Part shown: in pieces, positions 17,385-25,941 of the stretch | Numbering within the stretch: position 1 is the first letter of the stretch | Layout of the letters: the number at the start of each line of letters is the position of its first letter | NCBI GenBank assembly: GCA_002729525.1 | Contig: PBYI01000009.1 | Coordinates: 206,044 to 270,043 of the forward strand | Origin: Nocardioides sp. | GTDB lineage: Bacteria; Actinomycetota; Actinomycetes; Propionibacteriales; Nocardioidaceae | DNA: 64,000 nucleotides | Direction: 5' to 3' | Notes under the pieces: generated by a model | What the model was told of the DNA's origin: nothing | The model's input: the letters and a program-made list of their open reading frames with translations, nothing else | Databases searched by the model: none | Program-made: the position numbers and the translations under genes

Positions 17385-17972
17385 GTGAGCGGCACCGGCG
17401 ACGCCGCTGGTGCCGGCGACCCGCGGCACTGGAGCGCGGACGAGGCACTGGAGCACCTGTACGCCGCCCACTGGCGCCGCCTGGTGCGGCTCTCGGTGCT
17501 GCTCGTGCGCGACCAGGGCACCGCCGAGGAGGTCGCCCAGGACGCCTTCGTCGCACTCCACAAGCGGTGGCGGCGCCTGCGCGACCCCGACCGGGCGGCG
17601 GCGTACCTGCGGCAGACGGTGGTCAACCGCTCCCGCTCGGTGCTCCGGCACCGGGCCGTGGTCGACCGGCACGCAGCAGCGCTGCGCCGCGAGGAGCCGG
17701 TCACCGACGGAGCCGACGCCCCGGCGTTGGACCGGGCCCGGCGCGACACGGTGCTCGACGCCCTCGCCGCCCTGCCGGACCGCCAGCGCGAGGTGCTGGC
17801 GCTGCGCTACTACGCCGACCTCTCCGAGGCCGAGATCGCCGACGCGCTCGGCATCGCCCGCGGCTCGGTGAAGGCGCACGCCTCCCGGGGCGCCGCCGCG
17901 CTGCGCGGGCTGCTCGCCGACGAACGGCCCACCGCCCCACCCGAGCCCGACCTGAACAGGGACGACCAGTGA
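17385..17972 (+). CDS. SigE-family ECF RNA polymerase sigma factor
   Basis: A 195-residue sigma-70 factor with regions 2 and 4 only. Region 2 has LVRLSVLLVRDQGTAEEV and QDAFVALHKRW; region 4 has LPDRQREVLALRYYADLSEAEIA and the HTH segment ALGIARGSVKAHASRG. It belongs to the actinobacterial SigE-type group often paired with a membrane protein encoded downstream. GTG 17385 is preferred: TAGCGT (17348-17353) is a -10 whose transcript would begin near 17360, and GGGACGG sits just before the start. The in-frame GTG at 17352 lies inside that -10. The stop overlaps the next gene (GTGA). The downstream membrane protein may act as an anti-sigma partner, though no zinc-binding HxxxCxxC motif is seen. 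Confidence 0.82.
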   Translation: MSGTGDAAGAGDPRHWSADEALEHLYAAHWRRLVRLSVLLVRDQGTAEEVAQDAFVALHKRWRRLRDPDRAAAYLRQTVVNRSRSVLRHRAVVDRHAAALRREEPVTDGADAPALDRARRDTVLDALAALPDRQREVLALRYYADLSEAEIADALGIARGSVKAHASRGAAALRGLLADERPTAPPEPDLNRDDQ

Positions 17973-18955
17973 CCGACGACCCGCACTCGATGCGCCACCT
18001 GCTCCACGACGCCGTCGACGACGTCGAGCCCCGCGACCGGCTGACGGCCGTGCGAGCCCGCGCTGTACGCCGCCGCGGGGCCCGTCGCGCCGCCTGGGGC
18101 GGCGGGGCACTGCTCGCGGCCGCCGCCACGGTCGTGGCCGTCGCCCTCGTGCCCGGGACCGACGCGCCGCGAGCGCTGGACCCCGGCTCCCCCGGCTCCC
18201 CCGGCTCCGCCGGCTCGCCCGGGCCGTCGGCGACGGTGCCCGACGGCGCCACCACCGGCACTCCCAGCGAGGGCGGGACGGTGCTCCGCGCGCTCTACTT
18301 CGTCGGCGACACCCCGCGCGGCGACCGGCTGTACCGGGAGTTCCGGCAGGTGCCGGTCGGGACCGGACCGGACGACCTCGCACCCGTGGTCGCCGCCCTC
18401 GCGGCCGGCCCCGACGACGGCGACTACCGCACCCGGGTCACGGGCGACGGCGTCTCCGCGCAGGTGGTCGAGGGTGAGGTGCGGGTGCTCGTCCCGGACG
18501 CGCTGTACGACGACCCGCTGGCCGCGCAGCAGCTGCTGCGCACGCTGGAGGCGGCCACGGACGGCCTGCCGTCGACGTGGTACGCCGCCGACGGCCGGGT
18601 GGGCTCCGTGGCGGACGACCGCGACCTCCTGGCGAGCGTCAGCATCAGCGACCCCGCGGAGGGCGTCGCCGTCAGCGGTGTCCTGCGGGCCCGCGGGCGC
18701 GGCTACGTCTTCGAGGGGACCGTCGCCTGGCACCTGTACGACGTCGACGGCGGCAGCGTGCGCGACGGGGTGACCACGACCGCGGACTCCAGCAGGTTCT
18801 CCCCGTGGCAGGTCGAGGTGGGCCTCACCGGGCTCCCGGCCGGTCGCTATCTCTTCGTGGTCGAGGAGGACGACGTCACCGGGGACGGCGCGACCTCCGA
18901 CACGCGCTGGATCACCGTCGAACCCGACCCGACTGACTGGAGGATGGACCCATGA
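17969..18955 (+). CDS. Membrane protein with GerMN and Gmad2 domains, paired with the sigma factor
   Basis: A 328-residue protein. A cytoplasmic tail of about 45 residues is followed by one helix (about 45-65, LLAAAATVVAVALV), a Pro/Gly/Ser linker, a GerMN-like domain (about 95-200, from VLRALYFVGDTPRGDRLYREF) and a Gmad2 immunoglobulin-like domain (about 215-320). These domains occur in spore-germination and lipoprotein contexts and are thought to bind cell-wall or other external ligands. Overlap with the sigma gene (GTGA), and the tail-helix-sensor layout, suggest that it controls the sigma factor; this is inference. The next gene encodes a paralogue of the outer half. Confidence 0.75.
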   Translation: MTDDPHSMRHLLHDAVDDVEPRDRLTAVRARAVRRRGARRAAWGGGALLAAAATVVAVALVPGTDAPRALDPGSPGSPGSAGSPGPSATVPDGATTGTPSEGGTVLRALYFVGDTPRGDRLYREFRQVPVGTGPDDLAPVVAALAAGPDDGDYRTRVTGDGVSAQVVEGEVRVLVPDALYDDPLAAQQLLRTLEAATDGLPSTWYAADGRVGSVADDRDLLASVSISDPAEGVAVSGVLRARGRGYVFEGTVAWHLYDVDGGSVRDGVTTTADSSRFSPWQVEVGLTGLPAGRYLFVVEEDDVTGDGATSDTRWITVEPDPTDWRMDP

Positions 18956-19896
18956 CCCTTCCCCACCGCACCTCTCGGGCCCGCCTGCTGCCCGCCCGCA
19001 CCGGACTCGCGGCGCTCGCCGTCGTGGCCGCCGCCGGGCTGCTCGCCGGCTGCGGCGAGGACCCCACCACCACCGCCGCCGACACCGGCGAGGCCACCCC
19101 CGCGGAGACGGCGTCCAGCGAACCGGCCGAGGAGACCACCAGCGAGCCCGCGCCCGCCGAGGAGACGACCACGGCCGGCACCACCGTGCCGGTCTACTTC
19201 ACCGGCGACTCCCCGCAGGGCACCCGGCTCTACCGGGAGTTCCGCCAGGTCGACGGTGACCCCCTGACCGCGGCCGCGCAGCTGCTCGTGTCCGGAGACG
19301 CGCTGGACCCCGACTACGGCACCCTGCTGGGTGACCTGTCGGTCGACTCGGTCACCGACGACGGCTCCACCATCACCGTCGCCCTCAGCGAGGACACCGC
19401 GCTGACGCTCGACAAGTCGGCCCCGCCGGCCGACGCCGAGGTGGCCGTGCAGTCGCTGGTCTACACACTCCAGGGCGTCGCGGGCTCCCGCGAGCCGGTC
19501 GTGGTGGAGCAGGCCGGCACCCCGGTCGACCTGCTCGGCCAGCCGACGTCCACCGGCGTCGAGGCGGCCGACGAGCTCGACGTGCTCGCGCTGGTCAACG
19601 TCACCTCACCGGAGTCCGGCGCGGCCCTCAGCGGCACCGTGACCGTGTCCGGCGTGGCGTCGTCGTTCGAGGCCACCGTGCCGTGGGAGGTCCGCAACGA
19701 CTCCGGTGCGTCGGTGCTGAGCGGCTTCGCGACCGCCGAGGGCTGGATCGACGGTCTGTACCCCTGGGAGTCCGAGGTCGACCTGTCCGGCCTCGCGCCT
19801 GGCGACTACACCTTCGCCGCGATGACCGACGACCCGTCGGGCGGCGCCGAGGGTCCGGGCCCCTACGAGGACACCAAGGCGATCACGGTCGGCTGA
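18952..19896 (+). CDS. Lipoprotein with GerMN and Gmad2 domains
   Basis: A 314-residue predicted lipoprotein, lipobox Cys34 (LLAGC), then a Thr/Glu/Pro-rich linker, a GerMN domain (about 75-190, containing PQGTRLYREFRQV) and a Gmad2 domain (about 210-300). The GerMN start is nearly identical in pattern to that in the gene before it, so the two arose by duplication: one kept a cytoplasmic tail and helix, the other became a lipoprotein. The ATG overlaps the previous stop (ATGA), completing a three-gene operon with the sigma factor. It probably acts on the outer face of the membrane. Confidence 0.8.
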   Translation: MTLPHRTSRARLLPARTGLAALAVVAAAGLLAGCGEDPTTTAADTGEATPAETASSEPAEETTSEPAPAEETTTAGTTVPVYFTGDSPQGTRLYREFRQVDGDPLTAAAQLLVSGDALDPDYGTLLGDLSVDSVTDDGSTITVALSEDTALTLDKSAPPADAEVAVQSLVYTLQGVAGSREPVVVEQAGTPVDLLGQPTSTGVEAADELDVLALVNVTSPESGAALSGTVTVSGVASSFEATVPWEVRNDSGASVLSGFATAEGWIDGLYPWESEVDLSGLAPGDYTFAAMTDDPSGGAEGPGPYEDTKAITVG

Positions 19897-19927
19897 CGGC
19901 GTACTCCGGACGGGCCGGACGCGAGAG

Positions 19928-20668
19928 TCAGCGCCAGCGGCCGGTGCGGCTCAGCACCGCGCCGGCCGCGACGACACCGGCGGTCGACGTGCGCAGCACC
20001 TCCGCGCCGAGACGCACCGAGCGTGCGCCGGCACCGACCAGCGCGGCGACCTCGTCGTCGGTGAGCCCGCCCTCCGGGCCGACCACGAGCAGCACCGTGC
20101 CCACCTCGGGCACCGGCACGTCGGCGAGCGGTTCGGACGCGTCCTCGTGCAGCACGACCGCGAGGTCGGCCTCGCCCACCAGCGCCAGCACGTCGTCGGT
20201 CGACGCCAGCGGCTGCACCTCGGGGTGCCACGGCCGGCGGGCCTGCTTGGCGGCCTCGCGGGCGGTGGCGGACCACTTCGCGTGACCCTTGGTCGCCCGC
20301 TCGCCCTTCCAGACGGCGACCGAGCGGGCGGCCGCCCACGGCACCACCCGGGCCACCCCGACCTCGGTCAGCACCTCGACGGCCAGCTCTCCGCGGTCGC
20401 CCTTGGGCAGGGCCTGCACCACGGTGAGCGCCGGGGTCGGCGCGGGCTCGTCGCGGCGCTCCACGACGGCCACCTCGAGCACCCGCTTGCCGGTGGCGGT
20501 CACCTCCGCGATCACCGACGCGCCGCGCCCGTCGGTGAGCACGACCTGCTCGCCCACCCGCGTACGCCGTACGGCGACGGCGTGGTGCGCCTCGTCGCCC
20601 TCGACCCGCACGGGGTCGCCGACCCCGACGCCGGCCAGGTCCGGCACCAGGTGCACCGGGAGCGTCAC
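19928..20668 (-). CDS. rsmE: 16S rRNA m3U1498 methyltransferase RsmE
   Basis: A 246-residue SPOUT-class enzyme that methylates N3 of U1498 in 16S rRNA within the assembled 30S subunit. Seen: an N-terminal PUA-like domain (GDEAHHAVAVRRTRVGEQVVLTDGRG) and the C-terminal trefoil-knot SAM site (LLVVGPEGGLTDDEV, then VRLGAEVLRTSTAGVVA). Length is normal for the family. It starts (GTG) 16 bases after the dnaJ stop, so it is the third gene of the hrcA-dnaJ-rsmE operon. A short hairpin (TCCGG and CCGGA arms at 19905-19919) lies between it and the convergent lipoprotein gene. Confidence 0.92.
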   Translation of the reverse strand: MTLPVHLVPDLAGVGVGDPVRVEGDEAHHAVAVRRTRVGEQVVLTDGRGASVIAEVTATGKRVLEVAVVERRDEPAPTPALTVVQALPKGDRGELAVEVLTEVGVARVVPWAAARSVAVWKGERATKGHAKWSATAREAAKQARRPWHPEVQPLASTDDVLALVGEADLAVVLHEDASEPLADVPVPEVGTVLLVVGPEGGLTDDEVAALVGAGARSVRLGAEVLRTSTAGVVAAGAVLSRTGRWR

Positions 20669-20684
20669 GAGCGCGACCTCCGGC

Positions 20685-21842
20685 TCAGTGGCCGAACAGG
20701 CGGCCGAACACCGACCGGCTCTGCGGCTTCACCTGACCGTCGGGACGCTCCTCGTCGCGGATCTGCGCGAGCTCGCGCAGCAGCTCCTCCTGGCGGGCGT
20801 CCAGCCGGGTCGGGGTCTCCACGGCAACGGTGACCCGCAGGTCGCCGCGACCGCCGCGCAGACCCGGCACGCCGCGTCCGCGCAGCACCTCCTCGTGACC
20901 GGCCTGGGTGCCGGGGCGGATCTCCAGGTCGAAGGCGGTCTCGACGCCCGAGCCGTTGCCCTGCTCGACGTCGGCCTCCAGCGTCGGGAGGCTCAACGTC
21001 GTGCCGAGCGCGGCCGCGGTCATCGGGACGGTGACGGTGCAGTGCAGGTCGGAGCCCTCGCGGGTGAAGGTGTCGTGCGGGGCGACGTGGATCTCGACGT
21101 ACAGGTCGCCGGCCGGGCCGCCACCGGGACCGACCTCGCCCTGACCGCCGAGCTGCACGCGGGTGCCGGTGTCGACGCCGGCCGGGATCTTCACCGTCAA
21201 CGTGCGGCGCGAACGCACCCGGCCGTCGCCGGCGCACTCGCGGCACGGCTCGGGGATGACGGTGCCGAACCCACGGCACGCCGCGCACGGGCGCAGGGTG
21301 CGGACCTCGCCGAGGAACGAGCGCTGCACGTGCGCGACCTCACCGGCGCCGCGGCAGGTCTCGCAGGTGATCGGCTCGACGCCGGGCGCCGCACCGGTGC
21401 CGGTGCAGGTGGTGCATACGACGGCGGTGTCGACCTTGATCTCGCGGGAGACGCCGAAGGCGGCCTCGGCCAGCTCGACCTCGAGGCGGATCAGGGCGTC
21501 CTGGCCGCGGCGTACGCGCGAACGCGGGCCGCGCCCGCCGCCGGCGCCACCGGCCTGGCCGCCGAAGAAGGCGTCCATGATGTCGGTGAAGGAGAAGCCC
21601 TGGCCGGCGGCGCCGCCGGGGAAGCCGCCCCCGCGCGGGTCGCCGCCCCGGTCGTACGCCGCGCGCTTCTGCGGGTCCGAGAGGATCTCGTAGGCGGCCG
21701 AGACCTCCTTGAACTTCTCCTGCGTCGCCGGGTCGGGGTTGACGTCCGGGTGCAGCTGGCGCGCGAGCTTGCGGTAGGCCTTCTTGATGGTGTCGGCGTC
21801 CGCGTCGCGGTCGACACCGAGCAGCTCGTACGGGTCGCTCAC
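20685..21842 (-). CDS. dnaJ: Chaperone DnaJ
   Basis: A 385-residue type I J-protein that stimulates DnaK ATPase and delivers unfolded clients. Domain order: J-domain (residues 1-68, with HPD in [10 protein letters not shown]), a Gly/Phe-rich linker (about 70-110), four zinc-binding repeats of the CxxCxGxG type ([32 protein letters not shown], about 142-205), then C-terminal client-binding domains. It lies 84 bases downstream of hrcA, the usual actinobacterial arrangement for the second dnaJ, and should share hrcA heat-shock control through the CIRCE element. The GTG start at 21842 has AAGGA upstream. Confidence 0.94.
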   Translation of the reverse strand: MSDPYELLGVDRDADADTIKKAYRKLARQLHPDVNPDPATQEKFKEVSAAYEILSDPQKRAAYDRGGDPRGGGFPGGAAGQGFSFTDIMDAFFGGQAGGAGGGRGPRSRVRRGQDALIRLEVELAEAAFGVSREIKVDTAVVCTTCTGTGAAPGVEPITCETCRGAGEVAHVQRSFLGEVRTLRPCAACRGFGTVIPEPCRECAGDGRVRSRRTLTVKIPAGVDTGTRVQLGGQGEVGPGGGPAGDLYVEIHVAPHDTFTREGSDLHCTVTVPMTAAALGTTLSLPTLEADVEQGNGSGVETAFDLEIRPGTQAGHEEVLRGRGVPGLRGGRGDLRVTVAVETPTRLDARQEELLRELAQIRDEERPDGQVKPQSRSVFGRLFGH

Positions 21843-21926
21843 AAAGGTTCCTTCTCTGCTGTCTGCGTGCGTGGTGCGTGCGTGGTGCGTTCGTGCGGGA
21901 GTGGTCTGGGTGCCCGGCGCGGACCG

Positions 21927-22934
21927 TCAGGCCTCGTCGAGGAAGCGGGAGACGTAGCGCGCCACCGCGCGCACCGCCGCCATCGTGCCGGGGTAGTCCA
22001 TGCGCGTGGGGCCGACGATTCCGAGAGTGGCCAGGGCGTCGTCCTGCGGCCCGTAGCCGGTGGTGACGGTGCTGGTCGACGACAGCTCCTCGTAGGGACC
22101 CTCCGCACCGATGCGGACGGTCACCGTGCCGGACGCCGTCGCCTCGCCCATCAGCCGCAGGAGGACGACGTGCTCCTCCAGGGCCTCCAGGAGGGGGCGG
22201 ACGGCGGAGTCGAAGCTGTCGCCGTACCGGGCCAGGTTGGCGGCTCCGCCCACCGCGACCCGCTCGTCGGAGCGGTGGTCGACGAGCGCGTCGACGAGCA
22301 GCGTGGCCACCACGGCGGTCGGCCAGGCCATCGTGTCCGCGAGCGCCCGGAGCGCGGTCACCGCGGTGGCGATGATCTCGCCGGTGGCAGCGCCGTTGAC
22401 CTGGTTGCGCAGGTCGGCGACGGCGTCCTCGGTGAGCGGGTGACCCAGCTCGAGAATGCGCTGCTCGACCCGGCCGGTGCTGAGGATCAGCACGACCAGC
22501 AGGCGGTCGGGGGCGATCTGGACGAGCTCGACGTGGCGCACGGTGGAGCGCGACAGCGTGGGGTACTGCACGACGGCGACCTGGCGGGTCAGCTGCGAGA
22601 GCAGCCGCACGGAGCGCTGGACGACGTCGTCGAGGTCGATCGCGCCCTCGAGGAAGCTGGTGATCGCGCGCCGCTCGGCGGTGCTGAGCGGCTTGAGGGT
22701 GGTGAGCCGGTCGACGAAGAGCCGGTAGCCCTTGTCGGTCGGCACCCGGCCGGCGCTGGTGTGCGGCTGGTGGAGGTAGCCCTCGTCCTCCAGCGCCGCC
22801 ATGTCGTTGCGGACGGTGGCGAGCGAGACGTTGAGGCCGTGGCGCTCCACGAGGGCCTTGGAGCCAACCGGCTCCTCGGTGGCGACGTAGTCCTCGACGA
22901 TGGCGCGCAGCACGGCCAGGCGGCGGTCCTGCAT
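21927..22934 (-). CDS. hrcA: Heat-inducible transcription repressor HrcA
   Basis: A 335-residue repressor that binds CIRCE and represses class I heat-shock genes until GroEL is titrated away. Seen: an N-terminal winged helix ([29 protein letters not shown] and [18 protein letters not shown] with the [14 protein letters not shown] wing), then the effector domain. The start ATG gives the typical [14 protein letters not shown] perfect-arm CIRCE lies about 60 bases upstream, so the gene is autoregulated together with dnaJ. Confidence 0.95.
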   Translation of the reverse strand: MQDRRLAVLRAIVEDYVATEEPVGSKALVERHGLNVSLATVRNDMAALEDEGYLHQPHTSAGRVPTDKGYRLFVDRLTTLKPLSTAERRAITSFLEGAIDLDDVVQRSVRLLSQLTRQVAVVQYPTLSRSTVRHVELVQIAPDRLLVVLILSTGRVEQRILELGHPLTEDAVADLRNQVNGAATGEIIATAVTALRALADTMAWPTAVVATLLVDALVDHRSDERVAVGGAANLARYGDSFDSAVRPLLEALEEHVVLLRLMGEATASGTVTVRIGAEGPYEELSSTSTVTTGYGPQDDALATLGIVGPTRMDYPGTMAAVRAVARYVSRFLDEA

Positions 22935-22994
22935 CGACTGGTCCTCCCTGCTGCGACGTCGGCTGGGTCAGCGGCCACGTGGCCGGTCCCGAGC

Positions 22995-23021
22995 CTGGCA
23001 CTCCGTGGGTTCGAGTGCCAA
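22995..23021 (-). promoter_or_regulatory. CIRCE operator (HrcA-binding)
   Basis: Arms TGGCACTC (22996-23003) and GAGTGCCA (23013-23020) are separated by the nine-base spacer typical of CIRCE (consensus TTAGCACTC-N9-GAGTGCTAA). It lies upstream of hrcA-dnaJ-rsmE. Confidence 0.93.
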
Positions 23022-23067
23022 TCGTACGACGGACGCGCAACGCGCCGGGGTGGCGCGGTAGAGTGCT

Positions 23068-23086
23068 TTAGGCAAGCCTTACCTCA
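23068..23086 (+). promoter_or_regulatory. DtxR/IdeR-type iron box
   Basis: TTAGGCAAGCCTTACCTCA matches 14 of 19 positions of the iron-box consensus. It starts four bases after a -10 TAGAGT (23059-23064), over the predicted transcription start of the gene at 23118. Confidence 0.72.
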
Positions 23087-23117
23087 GCAACCCCCGCCCT
23101 CGTCGTCGGAGCTCCCC

Positions 23118-23843
23118 GTGGCCCACCCGCTCACCCGGTCCCAGCCGGCCTCCTCCCCCGACCACGCCCTCGCCCGCGCCGTGCTCGCCTGCCCTGCGGA
23201 CGCGGAACTGACGCTCGAGGGCCCGGTGACGTCGCTCGAGGACCTGCTCACCGGGGCGACCCTCACCGATGACGACGGCACCCCCGAGCTGCGCTGCGCC
23301 GTCGGGAGCCCGCTCGACCAGGTCGGGGCGTCCGGTCCGCGGGTGCTGCTGCGGCTGTGCAGCGGCCTCGGGGCTCCCCGGTCGAGCGACCGCGACCTCC
23401 GGCTGCTGCTCGGTGGGGTGCTGCGTCGTACCGGCGTGGTGTCGTGTGCGTGCTGCCCCGAGGTGCAGCGTCGCCTCCAGGTCGACCTCGACCTGGTTGT
23501 GCTGACCGACCGCGAGGGCCTGCCCCGACCGCGGCTCGACCCCGCCCACTTCGCTTCGCCCCGCCACCAGCTCAACCGCGGCTACCTCCAGCGGGCCGCC
23601 GAGCACCTCGGGCACGGTCATCTCACCGACCTCCGCACGACCGCCGCCGCGGTGGCCCGCCTCCACGACGTCGCCGACGTCCTCGGTGCCGGCGTCGCCC
23701 GGCTCACCACGACCGAGCTCGAGCTCACCTGGGTGACGGCCCAGGGCGGCGACCACGTGGTGCTCCCCCTCGCCCGGCCCGCCCGCGACCCCCAGGACCT
23801 CGGCAACCTCGTCGCCGACGCCCTCGCCGTCGCCGCCCGCTGA
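23118..23843 (+). CDS. Iron-regulated DUF2470-like protein, possibly heme-related
   Basis: A 241-residue cytoplasmic protein. The C-terminal part (about 165-240, ending in LPLARPARDPQDLGNLVADALAVAAR) resembles the DUF2470/HugZ C-terminal domain found in heme-utilisation proteins; the N-terminal part resembles actinobacterial DUF2470 proteins only in general shape. A cysteine cluster, CACCPEVQRRL near residue 113, stands out and could bind metal. The iron box and -10 directly upstream imply expression under iron limitation. GTG 23118 has GGAG six bases upstream. Function is not established; a role in heme or iron handling is inferred from the promoter and the weak domain match. Confidence 0.6.
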   Translation: MAHPLTRSQPASSPDHALARAVLACPADAELTLEGPVTSLEDLLTGATLTDDDGTPELRCAVGSPLDQVGASGPRVLLRLCSGLGAPRSSDRDLRLLLGGVLRRTGVVSCACCPEVQRRLQVDLDLVVLTDREGLPRPRLDPAHFASPRHQLNRGYLQRAAEHLGHGHLTDLRTTAAAVARLHDVADVLGAGVARLTTTELELTWVTAQGGDHVVLPLARPARDPQDLGNLVADALAVAAR

Positions 23844-23854
23844 CCTCCCACCGG

Positions 23855-23886
23855 GTCGAGCCGTCGTACATGTACGACGGCTCGAC
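23855..23886. terminator. Perfect 32-bp palindrome after the iron-boxed gene
   Basis: Two 16-base arms, GTCGAGCCGTCGTACA and its exact complement, meet with no spacer. It begins 12 bases after the stop at 23843 and ends 25 bases before the -10 of the next gene. The RNA would fold into a very stable hairpin, so a U-less terminator is the simplest reading; a dimeric regulator site for the downstream gene is the alternative. Confidence 0.55.
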
Positions 23887-23923
23887 GTGCTCCGCGTTCC
23901 CGGGCGCGCCTACGGTGGACCCC

Positions 23924-24769
23924 GTGCCGAGCAGATTCACCGAGGTGGCCGACCGGGTCTGGGTCGCCCGCTACCCGACGTACGACGTCAACGTGTCGCT
24001 GGTGGGCGGAGCCGACGGCCTCGTCGTGGTCGACACCCACGCCTCCGCCGCGCACGCCCGCGAGGTCGTCGAGGACGTCCGGGCGCTCGGCGCCGGCGAC
24101 GTCGTGCGGATCGTCAACACCCACGAGCACTTCGACCACTGGCTCGGCAACGGCACGGTGCGCGCGGCGTGGCCGGACCGCGAGGTGGCGGTGCACGCGC
24201 ACGAGACCGCCGCAGCCGCGATGACGGCGTACGCCGCCGACCCGCCGTCGGACGTGCCCGAGGGCACCGTCCCGGCGCCGGCCGACCACACGTTCTCCTC
24301 CGTCGCGGTCATCGACCTCGGTGACCGGGCTGTCGAGCTCGTCCACCCCGGCCGCGGGCACACCGCCGGCGACCTGGTCGTGCGGGTGGCCGACGCCGAC
24401 GTGCTCCTCGCCGGCGACCTGGTCGAGGAGTCGGCCGAGCGGGAGGCGACGCCGGGGTTCGGCGCCGACTGCTTCCCGCTGGAGTGGCCGCTCACGCTCG
24501 ACTTCGTCGTCGGGCTGACCGAGGAGGGCACGACGGTCGTGCCCGGGCACGGTGCGGTGTCCGACCGCGACTTCCTGCTCGACCAGCGGGCCCGGATCGG
24601 CGTGCTGGCCGAGACCATCCGCGACCTGGCCGAGCGCGGCGTACGCGTCGAGGACGCCTTGACGGACGACGACGTGGAGTGGCCGTTCCCGCGGCGCTAC
24701 CTCGACGACGCCGTACGACGGGCCTACGACCACCTGCCCCGCAGCCAGAAGCGGCTCCCGCTGCTCTGA
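23924..24769 (+). CDS. MBL-fold metallo-hydrolase
   Basis: A 281-residue metallo-beta-lactamase-fold protein. The metal motif is H-x-H-x-D-H in THEHFDHW (about residues 63-70), followed by further ligands in HPGRGHTAGD (about 141-150), LLAGDLVEE and VPGHGAVSD. The substrate cannot be told from sequence; relatives include quinoprotein-relay SoxH-like and general hydrolases. The start GTG at 23924 is seven bases after TACGGT (23911-23916), a leaderless signal. The palindrome at 23855-23886 insulates it from the gene upstream. Confidence 0.8.
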   Translation: MPSRFTEVADRVWVARYPTYDVNVSLVGGADGLVVVDTHASAAHAREVVEDVRALGAGDVVRIVNTHEHFDHWLGNGTVRAAWPDREVAVHAHETAAAAMTAYAADPPSDVPEGTVPAPADHTFSSVAVIDLGDRAVELVHPGRGHTAGDLVVRVADADVLLAGDLVEESAEREATPGFGADCFPLEWPLTLDFVVGLTEEGTTVVPGHGAVSDRDFLLDQRARIGVLAETIRDLAERGVRVEDALTDDDVEWPFPRRYLDDAVRRAYDHLPRSQKRLPLL

Positions 24770-24836
24770 CCTGCGCCCGGCCGGGCCCACCGCGCGGGGT
24801 GGTGCCGCGACGAGGACGGCGACCTAGCGTCGGTGC

Positions 24837-25028
24837 ATGAGCGAGTCGACCCCCGAGCACGAGCCTGCCGAGGCCATCTCCGACGACCAGCTGCCCGACG
24901 ACCTCCAGCCGGGCGAGGACAACCCGCTCGCCGACGGCCTGGAGCCCGGCGAGACCGCCGGCGACCTGCTGGAGGACGGCAAGACCGCGGACGAGTCCCC
25001 CGATCAGGAGGACGACGCCGAGGAGTGA
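24837..25028 (+). CDS. Small highly acidic protein, unknown function
   Basis: A 63-residue protein rich in Asp, Glu and Pro with almost no hydrophobic core, likely unstructured (for example DDQLPDDLQPGEDNPLADG). I do not recognise a family beyond similar short actinobacterial hypotheticals. A leaderless promoter supports that it is real: TAGCGT (24825-24830) lies six bases before the ATG. It stands alone, in the same direction as its neighbours. Confidence 0.6.
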   Translation: MSESTPEHEPAEAISDDQLPDDLQPGEDNPLADGLEPGETAGDLLEDGKTADESPDQEDDAEE

Positions 25029-25088
25029 CGGGGTCCACCCGGCGCGTCTCCCCGACCACTGCCGCCGGGCGACCTACGGTCGTTGGTC

Positions 25089-25925
25089 GTGACCGACCGC
25101 TACGGCTCCGACGTCCTCTCCACCGACTGGCGCGCCCCCAAACGCGGCCGCGCCACCGAGGCGCCCGCCGAGATCGGGGCCGTCGTCGAGGAGGTCACCA
25201 CCGACTGGGTCGGCGAGATCGTTGCCGTCGACCGCGACCTGTGGACGCTCACCCTGGAGGACCGTCGGCAGCGACGACGCACCTTCCCGCTCGGTCCGGG
25301 CTTCCTGCTCGAGGGCAAGCCGGTGATCCTCGTGCCGCCGGTGCGCACGACCGCCCCCGCCAGGCCGACGCGTACCGCCTCCGGATCGGTCGCCGTGCAC
25401 GACGCGAAGGCCCGGGTGGCGCGCGCCAGTCGCATCTTCGTCGAGGGCCGCCACGACGCCGAGCTCGTGGAGAAGGTCTGGGGCGACGACCTGCGGGTGG
25501 AGGGCGTCGTGGTCGAGCTTCTCGAGGGCGTCGACCACCTGCACGAGGTGCTGGCGGAGTTCGGCCCCGGACCCACCCGCCGCGCCGGCGTCCTCCTGGA
25601 CCACCTGGTGCCCGGCTCGAAGGAGCAGCGGATCGCCGACCAGGTCACCGGGCCCGGCGTGCTCGTCGTCGGGCACCCGTTCGTCGACGTGTGGGCCGCG
25701 GTCAAGCCCGAGCGGGTCGGTCTCGAGCGCTGGCCCGACGTGCCCCGCGAGATCGAGTGGAAGAAGGGCGTGTGCGCGGCCCTCGGCTGGCCGCACGACG
25801 ACCAGCGCGACATCGCCCGCGCCTGGCAGCAGATCCTCTCCCGGGTCAGCACGTACGGCGATTGCGAGCCGGCGATGCTGGGCAGGGTCGAGGAGCTGAT
25901 CGACTTCGTGACCGAGGTCGACTGA
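25089..25925 (+). CDS. DUF3097 family protein
   Basis: A 278-residue cytoplasmic protein of the actinobacterial DUF3097 family. Seen: an N-terminal segment YGSDVLSTDWRAPKRGR, a small barrel with WTLTLEDRRQRRRTFPLG, and a TOPRIM-like core (RIFVEGRHDAELVEKVWGDDLR, then GVLLDHLVPGSKE and VLVVGHPFVDVW) with the Glu and Asp expected at a TOPRIM metal site. This hints at a nucleic-acid role, but none is established. GTG 25089 is eight bases after TACGGT (25075-25080), giving a leaderless mRNA; the TTG at 25083 is rejected. It is followed after 16 bases by a DUF4870 gene. Confidence 0.82.
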   Translation: MTDRYGSDVLSTDWRAPKRGRATEAPAEIGAVVEEVTTDWVGEIVAVDRDLWTLTLEDRRQRRRTFPLGPGFLLEGKPVILVPPVRTTAPARPTRTASGSVAVHDAKARVARASRIFVEGRHDAELVEKVWGDDLRVEGVVVELLEGVDHLHEVLAEFGPGPTRRAGVLLDHLVPGSKEQRIADQVTGPGVLVVGHPFVDVWAAVKPERVGLERWPDVPREIEWKKGVCAALGWPHDDQRDIARAWQQILSRVSTYGDCEPAMLGRVEELIDFVTEVD

Positions 25926-25941
25926 CCCCCGGAGGACCCGC

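Noticed and set aside
23004..23016. GGGTTCGAGTG resembling a tRNA T-loop
   Set aside because: It is the spacer and start of the right arm of the CIRCE element; no acceptor or anticodon stem is present.
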